Positions 27,537-36,993 of a DNA stretch of 64,000 nucleotides are shown here, piece after piece. Under the pieces are notes generated by a model. It was given only the letters and a program-made list of their open reading frames with translations, ran no database searches and was not told where the DNA came from. Each line of letters opens with the position of its first letter. The first letter of the stretch is position 1. Origin of the DNA: Bradyrhizobium erythrophlei (GTDB lineage: Bacteria > Pseudomonadota > Alphaproteobacteria > Rhizobiales > Xanthobacteraceae); assembly GCF_900129505.1 (NCBI RefSeq), contig NZ_LT670818.1, forward strand, positions 434,001-498,000, read 5' to 3'. The position numbers and the translations under genes are program-made.

Positions 27537-28394
27537 TTAACCGGCTGGAAAAAGTTCGAACTCGTCAGATGTCTTCGGTCGCGCTTTCCCGGGAAAGACG
27601 ATCCGGCCGGGATGCGTGAAAACCTCGTATCCGTCGTCGCGGGCGATGCCGACCAACGTGATCCCCGCCGCATCGGCGATCTCGATCGCCAGCGTCGTTG
27701 GCGCTGAGACCGCGATCAGCAACGGCACGCCGATCATCGCGGTTTTCTGCACCATTTCGACCGAAACGCGACTGGTCAGAAGAACCGCTCCGTCCGAAAG
27801 AGATCCGCCTTCGCGCATCATCGCGCCGGCGAGCTTATCGAGCGCGTTGTGGCGGCCGACATCCTCCCGGACCACGCCGATACCGGCCGAAGCCCGCCAG
27901 AACGCCGCCGCATGCACAGCGCGGGTGGCTTGGTTGAGATGCTGCAACGGCGCGAGCGCCCGCATGGCATCGAGCAGGTCGCAAGCGTGAAAAATCGTTT
28001 CGCTCGCAACTTGCGGCGCAGTGCGAGCAGCCTGTTCGAGGCTTTCGATGCCGCAAAGCCCGCAGCCAACCGGGCCGACCGTCGCGCGCCGCCGGGCGGC
28101 CAGAGATGCGGTCCGATCTCCCTCGAGCCACATCCGGACTTCAACGCCGAGATCGCCAGCGATCAGCTCGATGCTCGCGATTTCGCCCGCCTGCTCGACG
28201 ATACCCTCGGTGATGCTGAAGCCGATGCCGAAGTCCTCGAGATCGGATGGCGTCGCCATCATGACCGCATAGGTCGATCCGCCATAGCTCAGTGCGACGG
28301 CCTTTTCCTCCGCAACCAGCCGGGACGCCGGCCCGGCACGGCCGTCGCGCCATGCGAGTTTCGGTCGTTCTCTGAAGGCCGCGCTCGCGATCAT
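27537..28394 (-). CDS. fdhD: Formate dehydrogenase accessory sulfurtransferase
   Basis: Carries sulfur from a cysteine desulfurase to the bis-MGD cofactor of formate dehydrogenase, without which that enzyme is inactive. The two conserved cysteines are in GPVGCGLCGIE (Cys111 and Cys114). The C-terminal block with SRVSVEMVQKTAMIGVP and the DVGRHNALDKLAG motif completes the family pattern over 285 residues. It starts nine bases after the HdeD-like gene and probably shares its transcript. The only client seen in this window is the enzyme at 8392-10707, 17 kb away; other formate dehydrogenases may exist elsewhere in the genome. Confidence 0.95.
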   Translation of the reverse strand: MIASAAFRERPKLAWRDGRAGPASRLVAEEKAVALSYGGSTYAVMMATPSDLEDFGIGFSITEGIVEQAGEIASIELIAGDLGVEVRMWLEGDRTASLAARRRATVGPVGCGLCGIESLEQAARTAPQVASETIFHACDLLDAMRALAPLQHLNQATRAVHAAAFWRASAGIGVVREDVGRHNALDKLAGAMMREGGSLSDGAVLLTSRVSVEMVQKTAMIGVPLLIAVSAPTTLAIEIADAAGITLVGIARDDGYEVFTHPGRIVFPGKARPKTSDEFELFPAG

Positions 28395-28403
28395 CGCGGC
28401 AAC

Positions 28404-29003
28404 TCAGGCCGGGACATGCCTGTCCCTGTGCCGATCGGCGCGCGCCTTGAGGGCTATGCCAAAGGCGACAAACCCCCAACCTTGAAAGATCAGATCGACC
28501 ACGAGCATGGCACCAAGAAGCCAAAGGCTGATGACCGGCCATGCCGCGATCAGGATGACGCCGACGCAGAACGTCAAGACACCCGCGGCTACGATCCATC
28601 GCCAGCCTGCCGCGGGCCGGGAATGAAATCCAGCCCACGCGCGCAGGACACCGGCGACCAGCAGGAGGACACCTGCCAGAAGCGACAGCGTGAGCGAGCC
28701 TAGAATAGGATCGTATAGAATGACCGTGCCGGCGGCCCCGTAAACAATCCCGCCGATTAACCAGTACAGGAAGCCCCGGACGCCGCGCGCCGAAAACGCA
28801 TGCACGATCTGAAAAATCCCTCCCACCAGCATCGCCGCCCCGATGAACAGCACCGACGCCAGGTTGGCCGCGAGCAGGTTCGTGGAAGCGATACCGCCAA
28901 GAATGAGCTCGCCGATACCAAGCGCAATAAACCAGCCCCATTTTCGATCGATGGCGCGGATAGTGCTGCCCAATGAAGGTTTGATCTCCACTGCGTCTGC
29001 CAT
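28404..29003 (-). CDS. HdeD-like membrane protein (DUF308)
   Basis: A 199-residue inner-membrane protein with six predicted helices in three repeated pairs, each pair with a small-residue first helix and an acidic or glycine turn (LILGGIASTNLLAANLASVLF, GVRGFLYWLIGGIVYGAAG, and so on). This is the DUF308 fold of HdeD, known in E. coli for acid resistance at high density. The function here is unproven. It is co-directional with fdhD, nine bases apart, so it may help during formate metabolism or simply share a promoter. Confidence 0.85.
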   Translation of the reverse strand: MADAVEIKPSLGSTIRAIDRKWGWFIALGIGELILGGIASTNLLAANLASVLFIGAAMLVGGIFQIVHAFSARGVRGFLYWLIGGIVYGAAGTVILYDPILGSLTLSLLAGVLLLVAGVLRAWAGFHSRPAAGWRWIVAAGVLTFCVGVILIAAWPVISLWLLGAMLVVDLIFQGWGFVAFGIALKARADRHRDRHVPA

Positions 29004-29192
29004 TGCTCAGCCTCGGGTCGGGATACCGCGTTACTCCGAAAAGACCAGCTTCCTGCCCGGAAACGGGTCATCGAGTAGAGATATTTGCAGGCGTTCAGGT
29101 CATCGTCTTTTCAAATGGATCGTCGGCGTTCCGGTTTTGCACGACCCGCGGGTCGGAATCACACAGGCGGCGCTCGATCGTCGGCCGGAGGT

Positions 29193-29831
29193 CTACGCTT
29201 TCGACGGGGTCAGCTTCAGCCTGTCCACCATCCTGACCAGCTCGGTCAGCGACTGCGTCTTCATCTTTCGCATCACGTGTCCGCGGTGCGCCTTCACCGT
29301 CGCGAGGCTTATTCCGATATCTCCGGCGATCTGCTTGTTGAGGCGGCCGGCCAGCACCAGTTCAAGCACCTCGCGTTCGCGCTGCGTCAGCGTGTCGAAG
29401 TTGGAGCGAATTTCGGCGACGGCGCGCTCATTATCGCGGTGGGCGCTATCCTTCTTGATCGCCACATGGATGGCGTCCAGCAACTCCTGATCACGAACGG
29501 GTTTGGTCAGGAACTCGACGGCCCCGGCCTTCATCGCCCGAACCGACATCGGGACATCCGCATGTCCGCTGATGAAAACAACGGGCAGATGCACATTCGC
29601 CTCGATAAGGCTATCGTGAAACTCCAGTCCGCTCCGTCCCGGCAACCTGACGTCGAGGACGAGGCATCCCGGGCCGTCAGGGCGTGGATGGTCGAGAAAT
29701 TCCTGAACCGAGGCAAACAGCTCGACGCGCAGGCCCACGGACCGCAGCAGGCCCTCGAGAGCTTCGCGGATATCCCGATCGTCATCGATGATGATGACGG
29801 TCGGTTGAGCATCGTTACGAGACGTTTTCAA
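29193..29831 (-). CDS. FixJ/NarL-type response regulator
   Basis: Receiver plus LuxR-type output domain, about 212 residues. The receiver has IIIDDDRD, phosphoacceptor CLVLDVRLPGRSG, switch ISGHADVP and lysine FLTKPVRD. The DNA-binding part reads LTQREREVLELVLAGRLNKQIA and so on, very like the regulator at 15141. The start is uncertain: TTG 29831 with AAGGGA five bases upstream overlaps the kinase stop by 17 bases, and ATG 29882 is a longer alternative. Coupled translation with the large upstream kinase makes them an obvious pair. Confidence 0.9.
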   Translation of the reverse strand: MKTSRNDAQPTVIIIDDDRDIREALEGLLRSVGLRVELFASVQEFLDHPRPDGPGCLVLDVRLPGRSGLEFHDSLIEANVHLPVVFISGHADVPMSVRAMKAGAVEFLTKPVRDQELLDAIHVAIKKDSAHRDNERAVAEIRSNFDTLTQREREVLELVLAGRLNKQIAGDIGISLATVKAHRGHVMRKMKTQSLTELVRMVDRLKLTPSKA

Positions 29832-32800
29832 GCGAGTCCCTTGTGGCTGCCGCGGGCAATGCGCATTGGAAAACAGTCCCATGGGGAAGACGCGGCGACG
29901 CCCAGAGACGGCCGCCATGGGCTTCCACAATCGAACGTGAGATCGACAAGCCCATACCCAGCCCCTCGCGCTTGGTCGTGAAAAGCGGATCGAAGATCCG
30001 ATCGGCGCTCGCTGGATCGAGCCCCGTACCGCAATCCTCCACCGCCACCAGAACGCGACCTTCCTCGTCGAGCCGGGTGTTGACCCGCAACACCCGTCGC
30101 TGCAGGCCACCCATTGCCTCGATGCCGTTCAGGATAAGGTTCATGATCACCTGCTGCAACTGGACCCGATCCCCCATGATCGTTTCGAGGCCGTGGCGCA
30201 AATTTGTCTCGACCGAAACGTCGTGCCGGCTCAGTTCTGCCCGCATCAGTTCCAGAATATTCTCAATCACGCCGTTGATGTCGATTTCCGCCATCTCGGG
30301 CGGGGATTTGCGGGCCAGCGCCCGAATGCTCCTGATGACTTCCGCGCCGCGGTGACCGTTTCTGACGATGCGCTCCGCGGCATTTCGCGCCTCGCCGAGG
30401 TCGGGCGGGTCCTTTCCGAGCCAGCGCAAGCAGGTCTCCGCATTGGTCACGATCGCCATCAGCGGCTGATTCACCTCATGCGCGATCGAGGCCACCAGCT
30501 CGCCCATAGTCGTCAGCCGCGCGACATGCACGAGATCGGCCTGGGCGTCGCGCAATGCATCTTCGTTCCGCCGTTGCTCGCTGACGTCGATGGTGGTCCC
30601 GATATATTCGCGGATCTCGCCAGATTCTCTCATGATCGGCCGGCCCGCACCGTGGACATATTTGAGCAGCCCGTCCGGGAGTACGATCCGGAAGTCGCAC
30701 GCAAACCCCGCGCGGTCGCGAATTGCGATATCGAGAACTTGCTGAACAAACGCGCGGTCTTCCGGGTGAAGTCTCTCCAGAAACAGCTGGAAGTCAGGCG
30801 GATTGTCCTTCGCCGGATCGTGGCCGAAGATTCGGGAATGCTCCTCCGACCAGAACAGCTTTCCGGTCGCTAGAACCCAGCTCCAGCTGCCGGTATGGCT
30901 TATCTTCTGTCCCTCGCTCAGGAACGCCTCGCTGCGTACCAGATCGGCATAAAGGTAGGCGTTCTCAAGCGAGATCGCCGCCTGCGATGACAGGAATTCC
31001 AGCACCGCGATCCGCTGCGGCGTAAACGCATTCGGTGTCAGATTGTTTTCGAGATAGAGGGCGCCGACCAGCTCGGCTTGCTTGATGACAGGCAAGCAAA
31101 GAACGGATTTGGGGCGGCGTAACCGCACATAGTGGTCGTCCACAAACAGGTTGCTCGCCGTGGCATCGTCCATGATCAGACTGGCCCGCGTCCGGACGAC
31201 ATAGTCGAGCGCGGATTCCGGAAGGTCCTGGCGCGAGACGATTTTCTCCTGAAGCGCGACCTCCACTCTGCCACGATCGGTGACGGCCTCCGCCGCTATC
31301 TGAGGCTCGTTGTTGCGAAAGAGGATGAGAATGCCGCGCTCGGCTCCTGCATGCTCGATGGCTATTCGCATCAAGGTCTCGATCAGGGCGCTCAGCACGA
31401 TCTCGCCAGACAGCGCCTGGGACGCCTTGAACATCGTGCCTATGTCCAGCTGCTCGACCGACGCATCAAAGGTCGTACTCGGAGCCAGCGGCGTTGCGGG
31501 ACCGCGAAGGTATGGGTGGCTTCGGTCGAGCTGACGAACCTTGCCGTCGGCGCCCCAGCGGACATAACAGTCCCGTGCATCCCGCAGATAGACGTCGCAG
31601 ATCTTCTTCAATCCACGCGCCATGTAAAACCGGGCGGCAAGCTCGTTAGCAATCCCCTCGTTCTGGACGAAGCCGTGCAGGCGCGCCGAGCGAATGGCGT
31701 CCTCGTACAGCTGTTCGGCATCCAGCTCGCGGCCGTTCAGACGCGCTATCTCGGCTTCCAGAAGCGCTGCGCGGTTCGCAAAATTCTCCGGGCAGTTTTC
31801 CGCCCAGGCCGTAATCTTTTCGTGATGCGCGGAAAGCGCCTCCAGGTGCTGCCGCCGCTGGTCGGAGGTCGCGGAGTCGCAGGCCGCCGCCCGCGTGAGC
31901 GCGCCATAGAAATGATACTCGGCGAGCTCGAAATCAGTGGCCAGCGCCCAAAGCAAGGGCGTGGCTTTCGATGCCGCCGCCATGGCAGACGAATAGTCGC
32001 CTGCGAAGAAAAGCGCCTGCAGCTTGCGTATCCAGTAGCAGCCCATGGGTTTGGCAAGCCGGGGGTCGCTCTCCAGATGCTGTTCGAACACCCTTTCCTC
32101 AAATGCCGTGTCGTCGAAAGAGGCGGACTCCGGAGCGGGCCGGCGAAGGCTCCGGACCAGCGCAAGCTGCCCGACGATCACATCGACGACGAGGCCGAAC
32201 TTCGCCTTCCGCGCAAATTCGAGCGCATTCTCGACCTCTCGCTCGACTTCGCCGAGCGGTTCGCCAACGGCGAGGAAGTTCGTGACCAGGTCGACGCTGC
32301 TATAGGCCGCATAAGAGAGTTCGCCCGCCTGCTGTGCCGCATCGAATGCGCGCCGCACATAGGCGCGGCAGCTCGGAAGTGGCTGCATCCAGGGAGCAAC
32401 GTGATTGCTGAAAGTCTGGTAGACGCGGGCCCGGAGACCGTCGTGCTTCTCCGTCAACGCCAGGCCTAGCTGGCTGAAGCGGTAGCCCGACCGGTAATCG
32501 CCAAACAGCCGGCCCAGCACTGTGCCCAAACACACATAGGCATAGGCCGACACATCGCCATTGCCGTATTCCAGACTGAGCGTCGCCATCCGGATCGAAA
32601 TGATCGCGCCCAGGCCCTCGCTACTGAAGTTGGCCGGAGGCACCAGCGTCGAAAGGACGCTCATCACGGCGCATTGGTTCAGATCAGTCATTGGCGGCAG
32701 ATCGACAAGCGCCTCGATCTCCCGAGTCCCAAGCCGCTGCAACAATCTCTCATAGTCGCGGCGAACATCCTCCATTGTCGCGGGCGACGGCAGCTGGATG

Positions 32801-35313
32801 CCAACCCGCCGGAGATATCCCAGGCCGACCTCGACCGCCCGGTCGCTCTGGTCCAGATTGGTATACAGGGTCACGCGCAGGCATGTGACGGAGGCCTCTT
32901 CGACCCGGTTCTCCACCCGGCCGGAAAGCTGCACGAGCCGTTTCTCCGAGGACGCCAAATCTCCGGTCAGGTACTCGCATTCAGCTCTAAACAGCTCGAG
33001 CGCAAACGCGAGCTGATAAGTCCGCTCCCACTTGTCGTCCTCCAGTAACGCGCTGCCAGCGGCCAGATAGGCCAGGGCCGACGCGTAGGCGGTAGTCGCC
33101 CTGGCGCGTTTGCCTGCCAGGAGATTGAGCTCAGCGACATGCTCGCGCTCCTCCCGGGACGCGATCAGCGCGACCCCGCGATCGAATTGATTGACGATCT
33201 CGAAGATGTTCTCCTCGAACTCCTCCGGCGCCTTCAATGATGACGAAAGTGCTCTTCCGATCCGCAGGTGCGACGCAGCCCGCTCGTCTTCGGGGGTCAC
33301 GACGTAAGCGGCCTCCTGGACGCGATCATGGAGAAATGTGTAGCCGCTGTTTTGGCGCAGCACGAGACCCGCCCGAACGGCTTCCCAAAGTGCTGCGTGG
33401 ATCTGCTCCTCGGATCCTCCATACACCCGGGTCAGGGTAGCGATCGTGCAGTTGTTGCCCAGGCACGCGAGTTGCTGCAGGGCCGCCTGCGCCGCCTTGG
33501 GCAGCCGCCGCAGCTTCTCGATCATGAGGTCTACCACGTTGTCGGTGAAACCCTTGGCCCGGATTCGTTCCATGTCCCACCGCCAGGCGAGCGCGCGCGG
33601 ATCGAACGCGATCAGCCCTTCCTCCGCCAGCGCGGCAAGAAACTGGATCGTGAAGAAGGGATTGCCGGCGGTCTTCTGATGCACCAGTTCGGCCAGCGGT
33701 TCGGCAAGCGCCTGACTGCATCGGAGCGCTTCTGCGATAAGCCGGCAGACATCGCCGCGTCCCAGCGGCGCCAGCACAATCTGCGTCGTTCGCGCGCCGG
33801 CCTTGCCGACCGAAGCCAACATGCGCATCAGGGGATGGGCGAAGCTGACTTCGTTGTCCCGGTAGGCGCCAATCAGCAGAAGGTGCTTCACCTCGGGATG
33901 CGTGACAAGATGCTCGAGCAGATCAAGGCTGGCTGCATCGAGCCATTGCAGGTCATCGAGAAACAGCGCGAGCGGATGCTCCGGCCGGGCGAAAACGGCG
34001 AGGAAACGCCGGAATACCATCTGGAAACGATTCTGCCGGTCTTGCGGCGAAAGCTCCGGAACCGCCGGCTGCTCTCCGATGATGAGAGGGAGCTCCGGAA
34101 TCAGGTTGACCATGATTTGTCCGTTCGGACCGAGCGCCTCCAGCAGCGTCCGTCGCCATTGGCTGACTTCCGCCTCGCTCCTGGCAAGGATTTGCCGGAC
34201 CAGCGACTGGAAAGCCTGCGCCAGCGTCGCATAGGGGATGTCGCGCTTGTATTGGTCGAACTTGCCGCCGGCAAAGAGACCGCGCGCCGGCGTCAGCGAT
34301 TTGTGAAGCTCGCTCACTACCGACGACTTGCCGACGCCGGAATAGCCGGAGACCAGCACCAACTCGGTGGTGCCCCTGGCCACCACCTGATCGAACGCCG
34401 CGACCAGCGCTGCGATCTCGGCCTCGCGCCCATATAGTTTTTCGGGGATCAGCAGCAGGTCCGAACCGTCATGCGCGCCCAACGAAAACGTGTCGATGGA
34501 GCGGCGCGCCTCCCATGCCTTCAGGCAGCGCTGCAAATCGGCCTCGAGACCGGCGGCCGTCTGGTAGCGGTCCTCGGCATTCTTGGCCAGAAGCTTCATG
34601 ACGATGGAAGAGAGCTGGGCCGGAGCCGTGGCCGATCGATCGCAAGGCGGGATCGCACGACGCGCGATGTGGCAATGGATCCATTCCATGGGATCGGAGG
34701 CCGCGAACGGCAAGACCCCGGTGAGCATTTCATACAGGGTGATGCCTAGCGAATAGAGATCGCTGCGGGCGTCGATTGAGCGGTTCATGCGGCCGGTCTG
34801 CTCGGGCGCGATGTAGGCAAGTGTCCCGACGATGCCTTCGGGCGGCGCGGGCGCCTGGCGCTCGCGCGGCAGCCGCGACGCAATGCCGAATCCGGTAAGC
34901 CGCACATCGTCGGTGGCGTCGACGAGCACATTCGCCGGCTTGATGTCCTTGTGAATGAGACCATGCCGATGGACGTGGCCGACGACGGCCGCGAGGTTGA
35001 TGGCGATGCGCAGGAATTGAATCAACTCCAGCCGTTGATTGAGAAGGCGGTCGAGCGGCTCGCCGCCATTGTCCTTCAGCACAAGGGTAGCGGATCCCTT
35101 GTCGCGGACCAGCGCCAGAGGCAGCGCCGCCCAGCTGGAATCGAGCTCGTCCGCCAACGCGTATTCGTGCTCGAGCCGCTTGATAAGCGTCGGCCGACCC
35201 GCGACAAGCGCCAACACTGGCACGGGATTGTTGGGCTGCCGGGCGCGATGCAGCGCAAACTCCCCATCGTCTCGCAGCGTCTCTAGCTTGTAACCGGTGA
35301 GGTCCATTTTCAT
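29815..35313 (-). CDS. Giant Ser/Thr kinase-like/ATPase/GAF/PAS sensor histidine kinase
   Basis: An 1832-residue cytosolic fusion. Domains: protein-kinase-like (about 5-270; HKDIKPANVL at 121-130, APE at 169-171), AAA ATPase (GREAEI at 295, Walker A GYSGVGKS 323-330, Walker B ALFLDD about 449-454), a long TPR-like helical region (about 650-1270), GAF (about 1310-1450), PAS (about 1465-1575), phosphoacceptor domain with SIAHEVNQPL (about 1612) and HATPase to the end. The kinase-like domain looks impaired: the glycine-rich loop is absent and the metal-binding DFG reads GFG (141-143). ATG 35313 has AGGG upstream; a longer frame to 35421 is less likely. It overlaps its FixJ regulator. The C-terminal third is paralogous to the kinase at 12260-14260. 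Confidence 0.93.
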   Translation of the reverse strand: MKMDLTGYKLETLRDDGEFALHRARQPNNPVPVLALVAGRPTLIKRLEHEYALADELDSSWAALPLALVRDKGSATLVLKDNGGEPLDRLLNQRLELIQFLRIAINLAAVVGHVHRHGLIHKDIKPANVLVDATDDVRLTGFGIASRLPRERQAPAPPEGIVGTLAYIAPEQTGRMNRSIDARSDLYSLGITLYEMLTGVLPFAASDPMEWIHCHIARRAIPPCDRSATAPAQLSSIVMKLLAKNAEDRYQTAAGLEADLQRCLKAWEARRSIDTFSLGAHDGSDLLLIPEKLYGREAEIAALVAAFDQVVARGTTELVLVSGYSGVGKSSVVSELHKSLTPARGLFAGGKFDQYKRDIPYATLAQAFQSLVRQILARSEAEVSQWRRTLLEALGPNGQIMVNLIPELPLIIGEQPAVPELSPQDRQNRFQMVFRRFLAVFARPEHPLALFLDDLQWLDAASLDLLEHLVTHPEVKHLLLIGAYRDNEVSFAHPLMRMLASVGKAGARTTQIVLAPLGRGDVCRLIAEALRCSQALAEPLAELVHQKTAGNPFFTIQFLAALAEEGLIAFDPRALAWRWDMERIRAKGFTDNVVDLMIEKLRRLPKAAQAALQQLACLGNNCTIATLTRVYGGSEEQIHAALWEAVRAGLVLRQNSGYTFLHDRVQEAAYVVTPEDERAASHLRIGRALSSSLKAPEEFEENIFEIVNQFDRGVALIASREEREHVAELNLLAGKRARATTAYASALAYLAAGSALLEDDKWERTYQLAFALELFRAECEYLTGDLASSEKRLVQLSGRVENRVEEASVTCLRVTLYTNLDQSDRAVEVGLGYLRRVGIQLPSPATMEDVRRDYERLLQRLGTREIEALVDLPPMTDLNQCAVMSVLSTLVPPANFSSEGLGAIISIRMATLSLEYGNGDVSAYAYVCLGTVLGRLFGDYRSGYRFSQLGLALTEKHDGLRARVYQTFSNHVAPWMQPLPSCRAYVRRAFDAAQQAGELSYAAYSSVDLVTNFLAVGEPLGEVEREVENALEFARKAKFGLVVDVIVGQLALVRSLRRPAPESASFDDTAFEERVFEQHLESDPRLAKPMGCYWIRKLQALFFAGDYSSAMAAASKATPLLWALATDFELAEYHFYGALTRAAACDSATSDQRRQHLEALSAHHEKITAWAENCPENFANRAALLEAEIARLNGRELDAEQLYEDAIRSARLHGFVQNEGIANELAARFYMARGLKKICDVYLRDARDCYVRWGADGKVRQLDRSHPYLRGPATPLAPSTTFDASVEQLDIGTMFKASQALSGEIVLSALIETLMRIAIEHAGAERGILILFRNNEPQIAAEAVTDRGRVEVALQEKIVSRQDLPESALDYVVRTRASLIMDDATASNLFVDDHYVRLRRPKSVLCLPVIKQAELVGALYLENNLTPNAFTPQRIAVLEFLSSQAAISLENAYLYADLVRSEAFLSEGQKISHTGSWSWVLATGKLFWSEEHSRIFGHDPAKDNPPDFQLFLERLHPEDRAFVQQVLDIAIRDRAGFACDFRIVLPDGLLKYVHGAGRPIMRESGEIREYIGTTIDVSEQRRNEDALRDAQADLVHVARLTTMGELVASIAHEVNQPLMAIVTNAETCLRWLGKDPPDLGEARNAAERIVRNGHRGAEVIRSIRALARKSPPEMAEIDINGVIENILELMRAELSRHDVSVETNLRHGLETIMGDRVQLQQVIMNLILNGIEAMGGLQRRVLRVNTRLDEEGRVLVAVEDCGTGLDPASADRIFDPLFTTKREGLGMGLSISRSIVEAHGGRLWASPRLPHGTVFQCALPAAATRDSLENVS

Positions 35314-35455
35314 GGTCCCTACCCAGATATCCCAGCATGCGTCCGTTGTCATCCGTCGGCCAGTATCGGCAGACCAATCCGACGAAGGAAATGTGCTGGC
35401 GGAATGGGATCCAGCCCACACGCGATCTCAATAGCGCAGGCGCTCTTTAGACAAA

Positions 35456-35491
35456 TGTGACACTCGCAAGAAGTGTGACACTCGCAAAAAG
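35456..35491. promoter_or_regulatory. Two tandem 18-bp repeats with the GTGACACTCGC motif
   Basis: TGTGACACTCGCAAGAAG (35456-35473) is followed at once by a copy differing at one base (35474-35491). They lie in the 347-base region between the divergent giant kinase and the ABC binding-protein gene, 143 bases from the first and 170 from the second. Phased tandem sites suggest binding of a dimeric regulator. The rest of this region shows no gene. Confidence 0.55.
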
Positions 35492-35660
35492 CTCCAGCAG
35501 CGCGATAAGTTAGAACCGTTCGAAGTACGGACCGAACCAGCCTTCTTGCTGGCATATAAGCAAAACAGCATACTTCCTGAATTGCAATAGATCGAGGCCC
35601 CCCTCCGCGTTTGCTTCATCGGCGATCCGCGGGAGAACGCGGACATCGGGACGAACCGAA

Positions 35661-36983
35661 ATGAAGTTGAAGCCAGGATCGCGACTGTTTGCAATTCTCT
35701 TGAGCGGCTTGCTACAGTCGCCCGATGTTGCGCACGCGGGGGATCTGGTTGCGCCCGATCGGATAGGCCGCCTCGATGCACCCAAGAGTTTTTCCTTTCG
35801 CGTGCTCACGGTACACTCGAACAACAACGCACAACCGAAATTCGCGGCGCGGATGGCGGCGCTGTACGAGAAATATGCCCACACTCATCCTGACTGGCGC
35901 GTCAACATTCAGTTGATGTCTCTTCAGATCCCACAGGAGCACGCGCGGCTGCTGGAACAGGCGAGGAGTGGGACAGCACCGGACTGTTCTGCGGTGGATT
36001 CTTTCGAAGTTCCCCTGTTCATCCGCGCCGGCGTTCTCCAGCCGATCGATCAATATTTCACCAAGGAAGAAATTGACGATCTTTTTCCCTTTATCCGGCC
36101 GATCGTCTCCGATGCCGAAGGCCACATCTACGCCTGGTGGTGGACGACTGATCTGCGCTTGCTCTACCGCAATATGGCGCTTGTCCCCGACCCGCCCCGC
36201 ACCTGGCAAGAAACCAAGCAGGCGGCTATGGCGGCCAAGCGAGCGGCGGGCCCCGGCCTCGAAGGATTCCTGTTCAACGGCGGTCGCAACGAAACCACGA
36301 CGGTCGACTTCCTGCCGCAATTCTGGGCGCAAGGCGGCAAGCTCGTCGACGAAAGGGGAACTCCCGTCTTCGGACAGGAGCCGAACAAAACCTATCTGCT
36401 GAACGCGATCGCGTTTTATCGTGACTTGATCCAGTCGGGCGCATCGCCGGCCCGCGTCGCGAGCATCAGCAATTATGACGACCTCACCGCAGCTTCTATC
36501 TCCGGCAGCGCGGCCATGATGGTCAATGGCGATTGGGCGATGAGCCAGATGCGGGCGGCGATGAAGCCTGAGACTTTCGCAAAATGGGCGGTCTCGATGC
36601 TGCCGGGACCGACCGCCGATCAGCGCTCCACTGCGAGCGGCGGCTGGACTTTCGCGTCCTTTTCGAAGGATCCCGTGAAGGTGAAGGCATGCATGGACCT
36701 CGTCCGTGAGGTCTATATGGGTCCGGCCACCGAAGTGCTGGAGCGCCTGCCGACACGCCAAAGCGAGTTCAATTCGCTGCCGATGTTTCGCACCGATTTC
36801 TATCTGCAGATCAAGCAATATCTGAAGCTGGGCCAGGCGCGGCCCGGCCTTCCGATCTACACCGAAATCTCGAACCGACTGCAAATCGCCATCAGCGAAG
36901 CGCTCGCGGGGACCCGGACACCGGAGGCCGCGGTCGACGAAGCGGTGGATCAAGTCGCGAAAGCCGCCGCACGTTACCAATGA
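35661..36983 (+). CDS. Sugar-type ABC transporter substrate-binding protein
   Basis: Periplasmic binding protein of 440 residues of the family-1 extracellular type (carbohydrate uptake). An N-terminal Sec signal (residues 1-26, ending in VAHA) is followed by two lobes; FRVLTVHSNN starts the mature fold and the hinge stretch MVNGDWAMSQMRAA is typical of this family. The ligand cannot be predicted. Two permease genes follow at 10 bases and then with an overlap, forming an operon. No ATP-binding subunit gene is present. The upstream region carries the paired 18-bp repeats shared with the giant kinase. Confidence 0.9.
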   Translation: MKLKPGSRLFAILLSGLLQSPDVAHAGDLVAPDRIGRLDAPKSFSFRVLTVHSNNNAQPKFAARMAALYEKYAHTHPDWRVNIQLMSLQIPQEHARLLEQARSGTAPDCSAVDSFEVPLFIRAGVLQPIDQYFTKEEIDDLFPFIRPIVSDAEGHIYAWWWTTDLRLLYRNMALVPDPPRTWQETKQAAMAAKRAAGPGLEGFLFNGGRNETTTVDFLPQFWAQGGKLVDERGTPVFGQEPNKTYLLNAIAFYRDLIQSGASPARVASISNYDDLTAASISGSAAMMVNGDWAMSQMRAAMKPETFAKWAVSMLPGPTADQRSTASGGWTFASFSKDPVKVKACMDLVREVYMGPATEVLERLPTRQSEFNSLPMFRTDFYLQIKQYLKLGQARPGLPIYTEISNRLQIAISEALAGTRTPEAAVDEAVDQVAKAAARYQ

Positions 36984-36993
36984 GAGCGCCGGC

